A stretch of 64,000 bases of DNA, from the NCBI RefSeq assembly GCF_009695545.1, contig NZ_VUNS01000011.1, positions 1 to 64,000 of the forward strand. Reading direction: 5' to 3'. The stretch's first letter is position 1. Each line of letters begins with the position of its first letter. Below the pieces are notes generated by a model. That model did no database searches. It was not told the origin of the DNA and worked only from the letters and a program-made list of their open reading frames with translations. Source of the stretch: Victivallis lenta. GTDB taxonomy: Bacteria; Verrucomicrobiota; Lentisphaeria; Victivallales; Victivallaceae. A program made the translations under genes and the position numbers. Positions 50,066 through 58,663 of this stretch are shown piece by piece.

Positions 50066-51631
50066 ATGTTGAATTGGATTCGTGATTATTTCAAACGGAC
50101 GGAACCGGCGGAGCCGGCGGAACGTTCCTTTATCGGTGCGGAGGTGAACCGCTTCAATCAAGATTTTCTGATGGAAGCGATCCGGACCAATGAGGATATT
50201 CGGCGCAATTTGCCGAATTTGCGTAACCGCAGCCGGGAGCTGTCGAAAAACAATGGCGACTACCGCAAGTACCTGCGGATGTGCGAACGCAATATCGTCG
50301 GGCCGAACGGGATTTTGCTGCAAACGATTGTCCGTCTGAAAAACGGCAAGCTCGACAAGATGGCGAACCAATGGATTGTAAAACGTTGGGCCGACTTCTG
50401 TATGAAAGGAAACTGTACCGCAAACCGCCGGCAGGGAATGCGGCGGCTGATGAAAAATATTGTCCGTTGCTGGCGGATTGATGGAGAGGTGTTTTTGCGG
50501 CGGCTACCGAACTTCAACAACCGCCATCGTTACGCATTCCAGTTGCTCGACCCGGCAGCCTGTCCGGTTACGCTGAATCAGGTATTGCCGAACGGGAACC
50601 GAATTGTTATGGGCGTGGAGCTGGACCCGTGGGATGCGCCTGTCGCCTACTATTTCTACTCCCGCAGCAATGTCGATTCGTCGATGGGGCAGTATTACGA
50701 TCCGATTTATGCACCGACACAGCGGATCGACGGGGAAGCGTATGTCCGGCTGCCGGTGGAGGAGATCAACCACTTTTATGATGATGAGCTTGTCGGGCAG
50801 GTTCGCGGCTTCCCGTTCGGCCAAGCGGCGATGCAGGAAATTTATCTACTGAACAGCTATGTCTATGCCGAACTTGTCGCTGCGGATGCGGCCAGTAAAA
50901 AGCTCGGCAAAATCGTCAATAAAAAACTGCCGTCGCAGTACGGCGGCCGGAATGCGGATGGCACGCAGAAAGAAGCGCCGATTCAGCGCGTGAAGACCGA
51001 AGCCGGCAGTTTTGATTTGCTGACGGGTGATTGGGATATTCTGACTTACGACCCGCAGCACCCGGCTGCGAATTTCCCGCCCTTCATCAAGGCGATGAAT
51101 CGCAAAGTTGCGAACGGTCTTGACGTTGCTTACAACGGTTTTGCAAACGACCTGGAAAGTGTGAATTTTTCGTCGATGCGCGGCGGCGTACTGGATGAGC
51201 GTGATGCGTGGATGGACCAGCAGCAAACAATCATCGAAGATATTTTGGATGTAGAATTTCCGCTTTGGCTGCAGGTTCAATTACTGCTGCCGGATTCGCC
51301 CTATGAGCCGTTTGCATTTGAGCGGTTGAACGCGGCGCAATGGCTGCCGCGGCGCTGGTCCTGGGTAGACCCGGAACGTGACGCGCAAAGCAAGTTGTCA
51401 CAGGTTGCGTTAGGAGCGACGACCCCGCAGGATATTGCCGCCGAACTCGGAAACAATTTTGACGATAATATCGAGCAGATCAAAGAGGCGGTTTCCGCCC
51501 TCGGCCCGATACGGGAATATCTGTCAATCATCAAAGACCTGAAAGGCGTGTTCGATAAATCGCAGGACCTGAAACCGGACAATGTCATTCCCCCGAAAAA
51601 CGATGAAAACGACGACGCGGAACAGAAATGA
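50066..51631 (+). CDS. Portal protein, lambda family
   Basis: 521 residues. Lambda-type portal pattern: RSRELSKNNGDYRKYLRMCE (NNP-like region), NIVGPNGILLQTIVRLKN, VKRWADFCMKGNCTANRRQG, IDGEVFLRRLPN, PVEEINHFYDDELVGQVRGF. It forms the dodecameric gate for DNA. The C-terminal acidic tail (NDENDDAEQK-like) is typical. Upstream gpW-like and downstream S78 protease genes match. Confidence 0.88.
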   Translation: MLNWIRDYFKRTEPAEPAERSFIGAEVNRFNQDFLMEAIRTNEDIRRNLPNLRNRSRELSKNNGDYRKYLRMCERNIVGPNGILLQTIVRLKNGKLDKMANQWIVKRWADFCMKGNCTANRRQGMRRLMKNIVRCWRIDGEVFLRRLPNFNNRHRYAFQLLDPAACPVTLNQVLPNGNRIVMGVELDPWDAPVAYYFYSRSNVDSSMGQYYDPIYAPTQRIDGEAYVRLPVEEINHFYDDELVGQVRGFPFGQAAMQEIYLLNSYVYAELVAADAASKKLGKIVNKKLPSQYGGRNADGTQKEAPIQRVKTEAGSFDLLTGDWDILTYDPQHPAANFPPFIKAMNRKVANGLDVAYNGFANDLESVNFSSMRGGVLDERDAWMDQQQTIIEDILDVEFPLWLQVQLLLPDSPYEPFAFERLNAAQWLPRRWSWVDPERDAQSKLSQVALGATTPQDIAAELGNNFDDNIEQIKEAVSALGPIREYLSIIKDLKGVFDKSQDLKPDNVIPPKNDENDDAEQK

Positions 51632-51668
51632 TTTTTGACGTTTTTCCCGAAACCATAAAGAGGTGTTT
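51632..51668 (+). promoter_or_regulatory. Intergenic element copy 2
   Basis: After the portal stop: TTTTTGACGTTTTTCCCGAA followed by ACCATAAAGAGG, which also holds the ribosome site for the protease gene. TTGACG and CATAAA could serve as promoter boxes but spacing is short (13). Confidence 0.6.
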
Positions 51669-52241
51669 ATGATGAAACTGAAAATCAAATCGGAGTTTCG
51701 TTCATTCGAGATATCCGCGGTAGACCCGGAGAAGCGGACCGCAACATTTGCCGCGTCCAGTGAATTTCCGGTTGAGCGATACGATTACGCCCGGAATGAA
51801 ACGTACCTTGAAATCTTGTCGCATGATCCGGGTGATGTGGATTTGTCGCGCATGATCGGCGCGCCGGTTCTGGACGGACACGGTGGGGACGTGATCGGCG
51901 TGGTGGAGAATGCCGAATTGATCGATAAGCGCATGGTGGTCAGCGTCCGTTATTCCGATGCGACGGAGCGCGCCCGCGAAATATTCAAAGATATCTGCGA
52001 CGGCATTCGGCGCAATGTGTCAATCGGATACATCAAAACTGCGGTTCGATCCTGCACGAAAGACCAGCAGAACCGGCGGACGGTCCGGTTTGCGTGGCAG
52101 CCTTACGAAGTGAGCAACGTATCTATTCCGGCGGACCCGACTGTCGGAATCGGCCGCGATGCGGAACAGCCGGTTTTCCGTGAATTGGAATTGCCGGAAC
52201 CGGAACGGAAAAACAAACAGAACCTTATCATTTTAACCTGA
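51669..52241 (+). CDS. Prohead protease, S78 (HK97) family
   Basis: 190 residues. SAVDPEKRTATFAASSEFPV near the start, GAPVLDGHGGDVIGVVENAE with the catalytic His, and GIRRNVSIGYIKTAVRS with the Ser. It processes the capsid scaffold at maturation. Start chosen at ATG 51669, after element copy 2. It lies right before the major capsid gene, as in HK97. Confidence 0.85.
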   Translation: MMKLKIKSEFRSFEISAVDPEKRTATFAASSEFPVERYDYARNETYLEILSHDPGDVDLSRMIGAPVLDGHGGDVIGVVENAELIDKRMVVSVRYSDATERAREIFKDICDGIRRNVSIGYIKTAVRSCTKDQQNRRTVRFAWQPYEVSNVSIPADPTVGIGRDAEQPVFRELELPEPERKNKQNLIILT

Positions 52242-52255
52242 CAGGAGATAACAGA

Positions 52256-53659
52256 ATGAAGCTTACCAAAGAAGTGCGTGACATGCTGATCGCGGCCGGC
52301 ATGGACAAGAACGCCAGCGACGAAGAGGCGCGCCAGTTCGCCGCGGACAATGGCATCAAGATTGTCGATTGCCGCGGCACGCAGGAAACTGACATGACGC
52401 GGGCAATTGACCTGCTGGCGCTCGGCCGGCAGCGCGGCATGTTCGACGAAGTTTCCAAGATGCTGCGCGACGGCAAGAGCAACGAGGAAATCTATACAGC
52501 GTTGCTCGAACGCTCCGGAGCGAAGCCGGCCGGAACCGCCGAAATCGGCCTGACCGACAAGGACAAGCGGCAGTATTCGATTTGCCGGGCGATTCACGCA
52601 GCCGCGTCGCAGAACTGGGATCTTGCGCCGTTCGAGCGGGAGGTGTCGGAGGCCGCCGCCAAGCACATGAAAATGGAATCGCGCGGCTTTTTCGTGCCGA
52701 TGGACATTCTTTCGCACAACAGCGGCGCGCGTATCGAACATGTCATGGATGTTCGTGCCAGTGATTTGACCGCGGGGACCGCGGCAAACGGCGGGAACAC
52801 GGTTGCGACCGAGCTGCTGATGGGCGACTTTATCGACATGCTGCGAAAGCGCCTGGTGCTGTCCCGCCTGGGAGTGCGCTACCTTACCGGCTTGCGCGGC
52901 AGTATCGCCATTCCGAAGCAGACTGCCGGGGCCGCCAGCTATTTTGTTGCGGAAGACGGCAACATCACCGGCAGCGGCCAGAAGTTCGCGCAGATTGCTA
53001 TGTCTCCGAAAACGGTTGGCGCGATGACCAGCTTTTCGCGGCTGCTGACGATTCAGTCCAGTTTGGCGGTCGAACAGTTCGTTCGCGCTGATTTGGCTAT
53101 GGCGCTGGCGGAAGGGATCGAAACCGCGGCGTTGAACGGCACCGGAACCGACAATCAGCCGCTCGGCCTGTTGAAGCGGACCGGAACAAACGTGGTTGCA
53201 ATCGGCACCAATGGCGGCGCGCTGACATGGAAAGACGTGGTTGCGATGGAAACCGAGGTTGCCGACGACAATGTCTTCGACGATGGGACGATGGCTTATC
53301 TGTTCAATGCCCGTACCCGCGGCGCATTGAAAACGACCGAGAAATTTGCCAACACCGGCAAGGAGATTTACCAGCCGGGGATGAATCGCGGCGAAGGGGA
53401 GGTCAACGGCTATCTTGCCGCCGTGTCGAATATTCTGCCGAAAAACGGCACGAAGGGAACCGGAACCGGACTTTCGACCGGCGTGTTCGGCCGCTGGTCC
53501 GACCAGATCATCGGTCTTTGGGGCGTGCTTGACCTGCTGGTCGATCCGTACAGCAGCGCGCAGAATGGCGGCGCGCGCGTGGTGGCGCTGCAGAGCTTCG
53601 ACACGACGGTTCGTTACGAGGAATCGTTCTGTCTCTGCTCGGATATCGTCACGGCGTAA
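52256..53659 (+). CDS. Major capsid protein, HK97 fold
   Basis: 467 residues. The N-terminal ~150 residues (helical, KLTKEVRDMLIAAGMDKNAS) would be the delta/scaffold domain cut off by the protease. The rest has HK97-fold segments: TAANGGNTVATELLMGDFID, YLTGLRGSIAIPKQTAGAAS, TSFSRLLTIQSSLAVEQFVR, NGTGTDNQPLGLL, YLFNARTRGALKTTEKFANT. RBS GGAG at 52242-52247. A strong terminator follows, which makes sense for the most abundant protein. Confidence 0.9.
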   Translation: MKLTKEVRDMLIAAGMDKNASDEEARQFAADNGIKIVDCRGTQETDMTRAIDLLALGRQRGMFDEVSKMLRDGKSNEEIYTALLERSGAKPAGTAEIGLTDKDKRQYSICRAIHAAASQNWDLAPFEREVSEAAAKHMKMESRGFFVPMDILSHNSGARIEHVMDVRASDLTAGTAANGGNTVATELLMGDFIDMLRKRLVLSRLGVRYLTGLRGSIAIPKQTAGAASYFVAEDGNITGSGQKFAQIAMSPKTVGAMTSFSRLLTIQSSLAVEQFVRADLAMALAEGIETAALNGTGTDNQPLGLLKRTGTNVVAIGTNGGALTWKDVVAMETEVADDNVFDDGTMAYLFNARTRGALKTTEKFANTGKEIYQPGMNRGEGEVNGYLAAVSNILPKNGTKGTGTGLSTGVFGRWSDQIIGLWGVLDLLVDPYSSAQNGGARVVALQSFDTTVRYEESFCLCSDIVTA

Positions 53660-53679
53660 CGAGGAATCTTTCCGAAAGC

Positions 53680-53714
53680 CCCGTTCCCGTTCCTGTCGGG
53701 GCGGGGCTTTTTTT
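53680..53714 (+). terminator. Rho-independent terminator after the capsid gene
   Basis: AAGCCCCG pairs with CGGGGCTT across a loop containing CCGTTCCTGTCGGGG, and is followed by TTTTTTT. The strongest terminator of the prophage; it reduces expression of downstream tail genes relative to the capsid. Confidence 0.75.
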
Positions 53715-53728
53715 CAGGAGAAAATAGA

Positions 53729-54037
53729 ATGAAACAGAAAAGAAAAGCAAACCCGGAGTTGACGTTTCAAGTGTACAAGTTCGGAATTCATGTAAAATGT
53801 CATGCCGGGGATTATTTTTACGTCGTTCAGGCATTGGACGAAAAACACGCGGCGCTCAATTTCCGTGCGGAAGGGAAACCCGGCCGGATTCTGACCATTG
53901 AGCGACTGGAAGCCGTCAAGCCGCCGGCCGACAGCAAGCCGGACGCGCCGCCGCCCGCCGACAAGTTGCCGGACCCGCCGGACAAGCTGCCGCCGGAGGA
54001 AACCGGGGAGAACGGCGACGATGATGCGGCGGAATGA
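53729..54037 (+). CDS. Prophage structural-region protein with Pro-rich tail
   Basis: 102 residues. The N-terminal ~60 residues form a small beta domain (HVKCHAGDYFYVVQALDEKH, KPGRILTIERLE). The C-terminal ~40 are Pro/Asp/Lys-rich (PPADSKPDAPPPADKLPDPP). Unassigned; the position fits a capsid-associated or decoration protein. Overlaps the next gene by 17 bases. Confidence 0.55.
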   Translation: MKQKRKANPELTFQVYKFGIHVKCHAGDYFYVVQALDEKHAALNFRAEGKPGRILTIERLEAVKPPADSKPDAPPPADKLPDPPDKLPPEETGENGDDDAAE

Positions 54038-54314
54038 TATTTTCACGCCGGATATGACCGTCAAGGCGGAATGGGACGGCAAGAAATATGATTGCATTGC
54101 CGGCGGCGTGGACCGCGGAAAACGGCAGTTTGCCGAAGCGACGTTGGAGAATACGACTTCGACCGCGCGTTTCTGGCTTGCCGATTTTCCGAGCGGGCCG
54201 CCGGCTATCGGGGACCGGTTGACGATCAGCGGAGAGGTGTTCCGGATTCTGGATTCACACCGGTTCGGGCCGTTCATCAAATATGCGCTCGGGGGAGAAT
54301 ATGGCCGTAAGTGA
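54021..54314 (+). CDS. Head-tail connector-like protein
   Basis: 97 residues from ATG 54021 (MMRRNDIFTPDMTVKAEWDG). It has a beta-barrel-like pattern and the phrase AIGDRLTISGEVFRILDSHR, which is typical of the head-tail joining (stopper) proteins found in siphophages. Overlaps the next gene by fourteen bases. Family assignment is tentative. Confidence 0.6.
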   Translation: MMRRNDIFTPDMTVKAEWDGKKYDCIAGGVDRGKRQFAEATLENTTSTARFWLADFPSGPPAIGDRLTISGEVFRILDSHRFGPFIKYALGGEYGRK

Positions 54315-54999
54315 TATTATGCTCGATATCGATACGCGGGAATTTGAAGAGGCTATCGACGAATGCGCGGCGGAAACCCGGATCGATGATTATATGGAGC
54401 TTACCGCCAACGCGCAACGGTATCTGGTTGCCGTGGTGAAACACCTGCCGGAGCGGACCGGCAATCTGCGAAGCGCGGCTATTCCGGTATGGCGCTATCT
54501 GCGAATTCCCGGCCGGCCGTTGACCAATTTGGAAGAGGGGCAGAAAATCGCGGAATGGATCGAGAAGAAAACCGGCCGCCGGCGCTCCGCTAAACTGATG
54601 AGCCGCGGCGTATTCGAGGACCGGCGCAACGATCCGAACGAGCCGAGCTTTAAATATGAGCTGTTTGCGGCGGAGTGGCGCGGCCGGAACAAGGAAGACC
54701 GCAGCGCGGCGGCTATTTCCAAAGCGCTTCAATCCGGTTTGCTCGGCGTACAGGATTTGAAAAAAGTCGGAATCCTGATGGCCGGAGGCACGACCTACGC
54801 GGCATTATGGGGCTACCTGGTCGATTTGTTTTCTGCGACTTCGGCCGGTCGAAGTTGGCTGATCAACAATGAATCGGGCTATTGGAAGCCGTACAGCACC
54901 TTTTTCAAGGGAAATCGCAAGCAGATCAATGCGGCAACGCCGGAATTCAAATGGAGCGGCCGGCACGCTAAGACGCTGGCGAAACACAGCGGGAAATGA
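54301..54999 (+). CDS. Probable neck/tail completion protein (gp10-like)
   Basis: 232 residues. The start MAVSDIMLDIDTREFEEAID and ELTANAQRYLVAVVKHLPER with TGNLRSA resemble HK97-gp10/minor tail proteins at this locus; the C-terminal part (FFKGNRKQINAATPEFKWSG) is extra. Start ATG 54301, after GGGGGAGAAT. One base before the next gene. Confidence 0.6.
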   Translation: MAVSDIMLDIDTREFEEAIDECAAETRIDDYMELTANAQRYLVAVVKHLPERTGNLRSAAIPVWRYLRIPGRPLTNLEEGQKIAEWIEKKTGRRRSAKLMSRGVFEDRRNDPNEPSFKYELFAAEWRGRNKEDRSAAAISKALQSGLLGVQDLKKVGILMAGGTTYAALWGYLVDLFSATSAGRSWLINNESGYWKPYSTFFKGNRKQINAATPEFKWSGRHAKTLAKHSGK

Positions 55000-55000
55000 C

Positions 55001-55426
55001 ATGAAAACTTTGAATTTTGAATTTCAGCTTGAAACGGACCTGTTGAAACTGTTCGACTTTGCCGTCCCGAATCAATACACCTGGTCGATGCTTCCACCGA
55101 AACCGAAATATCCATCACTTGTCGTTCGTTGTGACCGGACGGAGCCGGAACGGGGTTTCGGGGATGCGGGCGTTCATTCGGCCGACATGCTGGTCCATAT
55201 TCAGACCTATCGCGCAGATGACAAGCAGGGGATCGAGCTGCAACGGCTGCTGAATCAGGCGCGCGGCGTGCTGCTTGCGCCCCGGCTGGCGGAACGGCTG
55301 AACGCGGTAAGTGGATGTACGATTTTTGCAGCGGTGAATCTGGAAGGGTATGAAAACCCGGACTCCGAAATCCGAAGCTATACGCTGCAATTGCAAGTAA
55401 AATTTTCTCCGACAAAAGCGGACTGA
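55001..55426 (+). CDS. Probable tail terminator-like protein
   Basis: 141 residues from ATG 55001. NFEFQLETDLLKLFDFAVPN at the start, PSLVVRCDRTEPERGFGDAG in the middle and SYTLQLQVKF at the end match the size and beta pattern of DUF3168-type tail terminators, which cap the tail tube. The frame open from 54869 is not used. Followed by intergenic element copy 3. Confidence 0.55.
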   Translation: MKTLNFEFQLETDLLKLFDFAVPNQYTWSMLPPKPKYPSLVVRCDRTEPERGFGDAGVHSADMLVHIQTYRADDKQGIELQRLLNQARGVLLAPRLAERLNAVSGCTIFAAVNLEGYENPDSEIRSYTLQLQVKFSPTKAD

Positions 55427-55471
55427 TTTTGACGTTTTTCCCGAATCTATAAACAAGAAGGAGATTTTATT
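55427..55471 (+). promoter_or_regulatory. Intergenic element copy 3
   Basis: TTTTGACGTTTTTCCCGAAT, then CTATAAACAAGAAGGAG before ATG 55472. Matches element copy 2 almost exactly over the first 17 bases. Confidence 0.6.
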
Positions 55472-55834
55472 ATGGCAGGTGAAAGCAAAGTCGTGATTGT
55501 CGGCCTGACGGAAGGGCCGGTTTGGGGGTGTCCCGATTTGTCGTGGGGCAAGGGTCAGAGTTTGGATGTCGATCACAACGGCGATTCAAAGACGATGGAG
55601 GATGGACAGGGCCAGACCGTCGCCAAAGCCTACTACAATAACAAGGAAACTGTCAGCTATACGGTTAAAGTAGCCGGACAGGTCCCCGGCTTGAAACGCG
55701 GTAATGTGCTGCAGGTGGACGGCAAGCCGTACATCCTCGACAGTTGGAAAGACGGGAAGAAATCCGGTGACTTTCAGGAATACACCTTGAATCTCGAATC
55801 GTTCGAGAGCATCACGGTTACGGCGGGGGCATAA
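55472..55834 (+). CDS. Probable major tail (tube) protein
   Basis: 120 residues. Position after the tail terminator and before the chaperone matches the tube protein; beta-rich (VVIVGLTEGPVWGCPDLSWG, ETVSYTVKVAGQVPGLKRGN, EYTLNLESFESITVTAGA). Shorter than usual (about 130-200), so the assignment is by context. Preceded by AGAAGGAG and its own upstream element, consistent with high expression. Confidence 0.6.
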   Translation: MAGESKVVIVGLTEGPVWGCPDLSWGKGQSLDVDHNGDSKTMEDGQGQTVAKAYYNNKETVSYTVKVAGQVPGLKRGNVLQVDGKPYILDSWKDGKKSGDFQEYTLNLESFESITVTAGA

Positions 55835-55836
55835 TC

Positions 55837-56316
55837 ATGGCGGAAACAAGATTGCCGGCGGGCGTTGATCCGATGGACCCGAAAATCATTGAAGAGATGC
55901 GTTCCGGCGCTGATCGGGTGGAGGCGGAGAACCGGCCGCCTGATTCTCTGGTGGAGGCACAGGACTTGACCGACACGCAGACGATTGCGGGTTTTCGCTG
56001 CCGGCCGATGTCGGCGGGGCTGTTTGCGCTGCTGGAACTGGTGAAAGCGCCGATTCTGTCATCCGATGCGGAAAAAGAGGGCGATATGCTGGACATGATG
56101 GTTATTATGTTCCTGCTGCTGTCCGATACGACCGACGATGAATTGGTCGAACTGGCCGAAGCTGGCTATCCGGTCTTGCGCCGGGCTACTCTGAAATGGT
56201 CGTTCAAGCTGGATATGGCAACGATGAGCGAAATTCAAGCCGCGTTACCGGTAATGCTCGAACGCTTTCAGAGCGCAATGGATTTATACGGCGGGGATGG
56301 TGATAAAAAAAAATAA
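55837..56316 (+). CDS. Tail assembly chaperone, short form (gpG-like)
   Basis: 159 residues. Helical (MLDMMVIMFLLLSDTTDDEL, RRATLKWSFKLDMATMSEIQ), Asp-rich, without enzymatic motifs. It ends in nine A (56305-56313) giving KKK-stop. The tail tape measure gene follows, so this is the gpG-type chaperone that coats the tape measure during tail assembly. A slip on the A-run makes the longer GT product described separately. Starts two bases after the tail protein. Confidence 0.7.
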   Translation: MAETRLPAGVDPMDPKIIEEMRSGADRVEAENRPPDSLVEAQDLTDTQTIAGFRCRPMSAGLFALLELVKAPILSSDAEKEGDMLDMMVIMFLLLSDTTDDELVELAEAGYPVLRRATLKWSFKLDMATMSEIQAALPVMLERFQSAMDLYGGDGDKKK

Positions 56317-56588
56317 GCAACTGGATTATCGATTACAGTGATATTCTGATTTCTGAATATCATTGGAGCCGGGAATATGTAATTTGGCGGCTGCCGTTTG
56401 CGACGGGGATTAAATATATCGCGTCAATCAGCGACCGTCTGACCGGTAAAAATCGACTTGAAGAGCGCTACCGGGAAAAGCTTCTGGAAGCGCTCGCAAT
56501 TTATCAGGAAGATTTTAACGAGCGTCACGGCTTAGGGAGAAAAATAATAGATGGCAAGTGCAGTTCTGACCGGAGTGACGAAACTTAA
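56313..56588 (+). CDS. -1 frameshift extension of the tail chaperone (gpT-like)
   Basis: Reading in the -1 frame from the A-run gives ISNWIIDYSDILISEYHWSR, VIWRLPFATGIKYIASISDR, and a helical remainder to a stop at 56586-56588, 91 residues, overlapping the tape measure start by 38 bases. There is no start codon in a suitable place. The Trp/Tyr-rich part is like T domains of other siphophages. It is joined to the short form by slippage on A-AAA-AAA. Expressed at a low ratio. Confidence 0.75.
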   Translation: MSNWIIDYSDILISEYHWSREYVIWRLPFATGIKYIASISDRLTGKNRLEERYREKLLEALAIYQEDFNERHGLGRKIIDGKCSSDRSDET

Positions 56589-58662
56589 CATTTCCGGTAT
56601 GCAAAAAGGGTTCAAAGAACTCAAAAAAACAGTGCAGCAGTTTCGGAAAGAGGTGGTACAGCCGTTTTCCGAAGCTGCCGGCGCATTGATGAGTTTTACG
56701 AAAAAAGCGCTTATTGCGGGGGCGGCCGTGGCTGGAATCGGCATCAAGGAGGCATTCGGAGATGAACAGGCGATTGTACAGTTTCAGGCGCTCGGAATGT
56801 CGATTCAGGACGCGAAAAAACGGTATGATGAACTGTCGAAACTGGCGCGCTCCCGCGGAGGCTCGCTTTTTCCTACCGGAACCTGGGCGGAGGCATCGCA
56901 GACGTTGCGGAACATGGGCGGAGCGGCATTGGACAATAACCAGATGCTTACGCTGCTCGGGGATGCTTCCGCCAAAAGCCGGCGGCCGTTGCTGGACGTG
57001 ACGAAAACAGTTGGAGAGTTTTACGCGAAATTGTCCGGCGGCCAGAAGATCACCGAAACAGCGATTAAAATGTTTCGGGACGGCATTATCTCCGAAGCTG
57101 CGATGAAAAAAATCGTACAGGCGGAAAAGGCCGGTCAATCGCAAGCGGTCATCTGGCGGATGGTGACGACGGAATTAGGGCGTTCCGGCGGCGCTATGGC
57201 GCTGATGGCCTCGACCGGTTCAGCGCAGTTTACGCGCCTCCGTACCGTGATCGGGCAGACCTTCGGAACCGTTTTTGAAAAGATGGCGGACCGTGTAAAA
57301 GATGTGTTGTACCGGATCAATGAAACGCTTGACCGGCTGTTGTCGAACGGCACATTTGCACGATGGGGGCAGACGATTGGAGAATGGACGGAAAAAATCG
57401 TCAACAGTGCATGGCGCATTATTCTTGCCTGGCGGAATCTTGATGAAAACACCCGCACGCAGCTTACAAGTTTGCTCGGCGGATTTGTGGCGTTCCTGGT
57501 GGCGTGGAAAACCGGCTTTCTGTCTGCTATGGTGAACGGCATGATTGGACTTGGCACATTCATCGCGGGACACTTTGCGCTTATCCTCGGCATTGTCGCG
57601 GCGTTTGCAACGGCATTTCTCGGTTACAATCTCGGTAAAACGATTTATGAAAGTTTGTCGCCTGGCGGACAGGGAATGTTACAAAAATTCATGGCTTCTT
57701 TGATGGGTTTTGTTGACCTGATGAAAGCATGTTTTGTGACATTGTGGGAAATGGCGAAAGTTACCGGTGAAAATATTTGGGCGGCCATTACTGGCAAGGG
57801 AACCAATTTTTCCGGTGATTTTGATAACGTTATCGACAAATTCAAAAAGGAATACAACCGGATTCTGGATCAATACGGCCAGATTTCCCGCGATATCGAC
57901 AAGGACACCGAAAAGCAGGACAAGAACAACGACGGTAGTAGTTTTGCAGACCGTTTTCTCGAAAACTTTCAGAAAAATTTCGATCCGAAAAAATGGTGGG
58001 ACGATTTTAAAAAGTTCGGGGAAGGGATGATACCGGACAGCCTGAAAGAATTTTTCAAGCAGTTGCAGACAATGCAGGGTATTAAATTCCCGAAAATGCC
58101 GGAAGTGAAACCGCTGGACCAACAGTTGAATACAAAAGGCGTATTGCGCGATTTGTATATGATGTCCCGGTACACTTTGCGTGGCATCTATTCCATGCTG
58201 CCGCGGCCGCCTCGGAAAATAGTGAAAGAGGATACGCCGAGAGACACAAAAACGCAGACGCCGGGAAAGCCGGGCGCGCCGGAGAAGCCGAATACGCCGC
58301 CAGCAGTAACTTCGGATAATGAAAATCAAGTCACGTTGGCAAAAGTGGATGCAACGCTTTCTGATATCTGGTCTAAGCTGGACACTCCTATCGGCATTCT
58401 GGCGGAAATCCGGGATTCGGTTCGGCGTATTCAGGATGCAGCCGGGGCGTTGCCGCATCTGCCGTCACCTGGGGAAGCGGTAGCAGCCGCCAAGCGCGGC
58501 AGTGTCGATAATGTTCCGGCCGGCAGGAACCCCGGCGATGTTCAGCAGCAGGACCATACCGGGGAAGTTGTTGCCCGGCTCGACACTTCAAATCAGCTTC
58601 TATCGCAGATCGGGACCGGAGTAAACCGGCTCGGCGGAAAATTAACACCATGTTGGGGATGA
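56551..58662 (+). CDS. Tail tape measure protein
   Basis: 703 residues. Starts MASAVLTGVTKLNISGMQKG, with helical N-terminus, then hydrophobic segments (LLGGFVAFLVAWKTGFLSAM, GTFIAGHFALILGIVAAFAT) typical of tape measure proteins, coiled segments and a Pro-rich linker (KTQTPGKPGAPEKPNTPPAV). Length implies a tail of about 105 nm under the usual 0.15 nm per residue rule. Position after the chaperone supports the call. Confidence 0.85.
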   Translation: MASAVLTGVTKLNISGMQKGFKELKKTVQQFRKEVVQPFSEAAGALMSFTKKALIAGAAVAGIGIKEAFGDEQAIVQFQALGMSIQDAKKRYDELSKLARSRGGSLFPTGTWAEASQTLRNMGGAALDNNQMLTLLGDASAKSRRPLLDVTKTVGEFYAKLSGGQKITETAIKMFRDGIISEAAMKKIVQAEKAGQSQAVIWRMVTTELGRSGGAMALMASTGSAQFTRLRTVIGQTFGTVFEKMADRVKDVLYRINETLDRLLSNGTFARWGQTIGEWTEKIVNSAWRIILAWRNLDENTRTQLTSLLGGFVAFLVAWKTGFLSAMVNGMIGLGTFIAGHFALILGIVAAFATAFLGYNLGKTIYESLSPGGQGMLQKFMASLMGFVDLMKACFVTLWEMAKVTGENIWAAITGKGTNFSGDFDNVIDKFKKEYNRILDQYGQISRDIDKDTEKQDKNNDGSSFADRFLENFQKNFDPKKWWDDFKKFGEGMIPDSLKEFFKQLQTMQGIKFPKMPEVKPLDQQLNTKGVLRDLYMMSRYTLRGIYSMLPRPPRKIVKEDTPRDTKTQTPGKPGAPEKPNTPPAVTSDNENQVTLAKVDATLSDIWSKLDTPIGILAEIRDSVRRIQDAAGALPHLPSPGEAVAAAKRGSVDNVPAGRNPGDVQQQDHTGEVVARLDTSNQLLSQIGTGVNRLGGKLTPCWG

Positions 58663-58663
58663 T

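Noticed and set aside
54869-55000. N-terminal extension of the tail terminator-like ORF
   Set aside because: Lies inside the previous gene and is Arg/Ser-rich; ATG 55001 is better placed.
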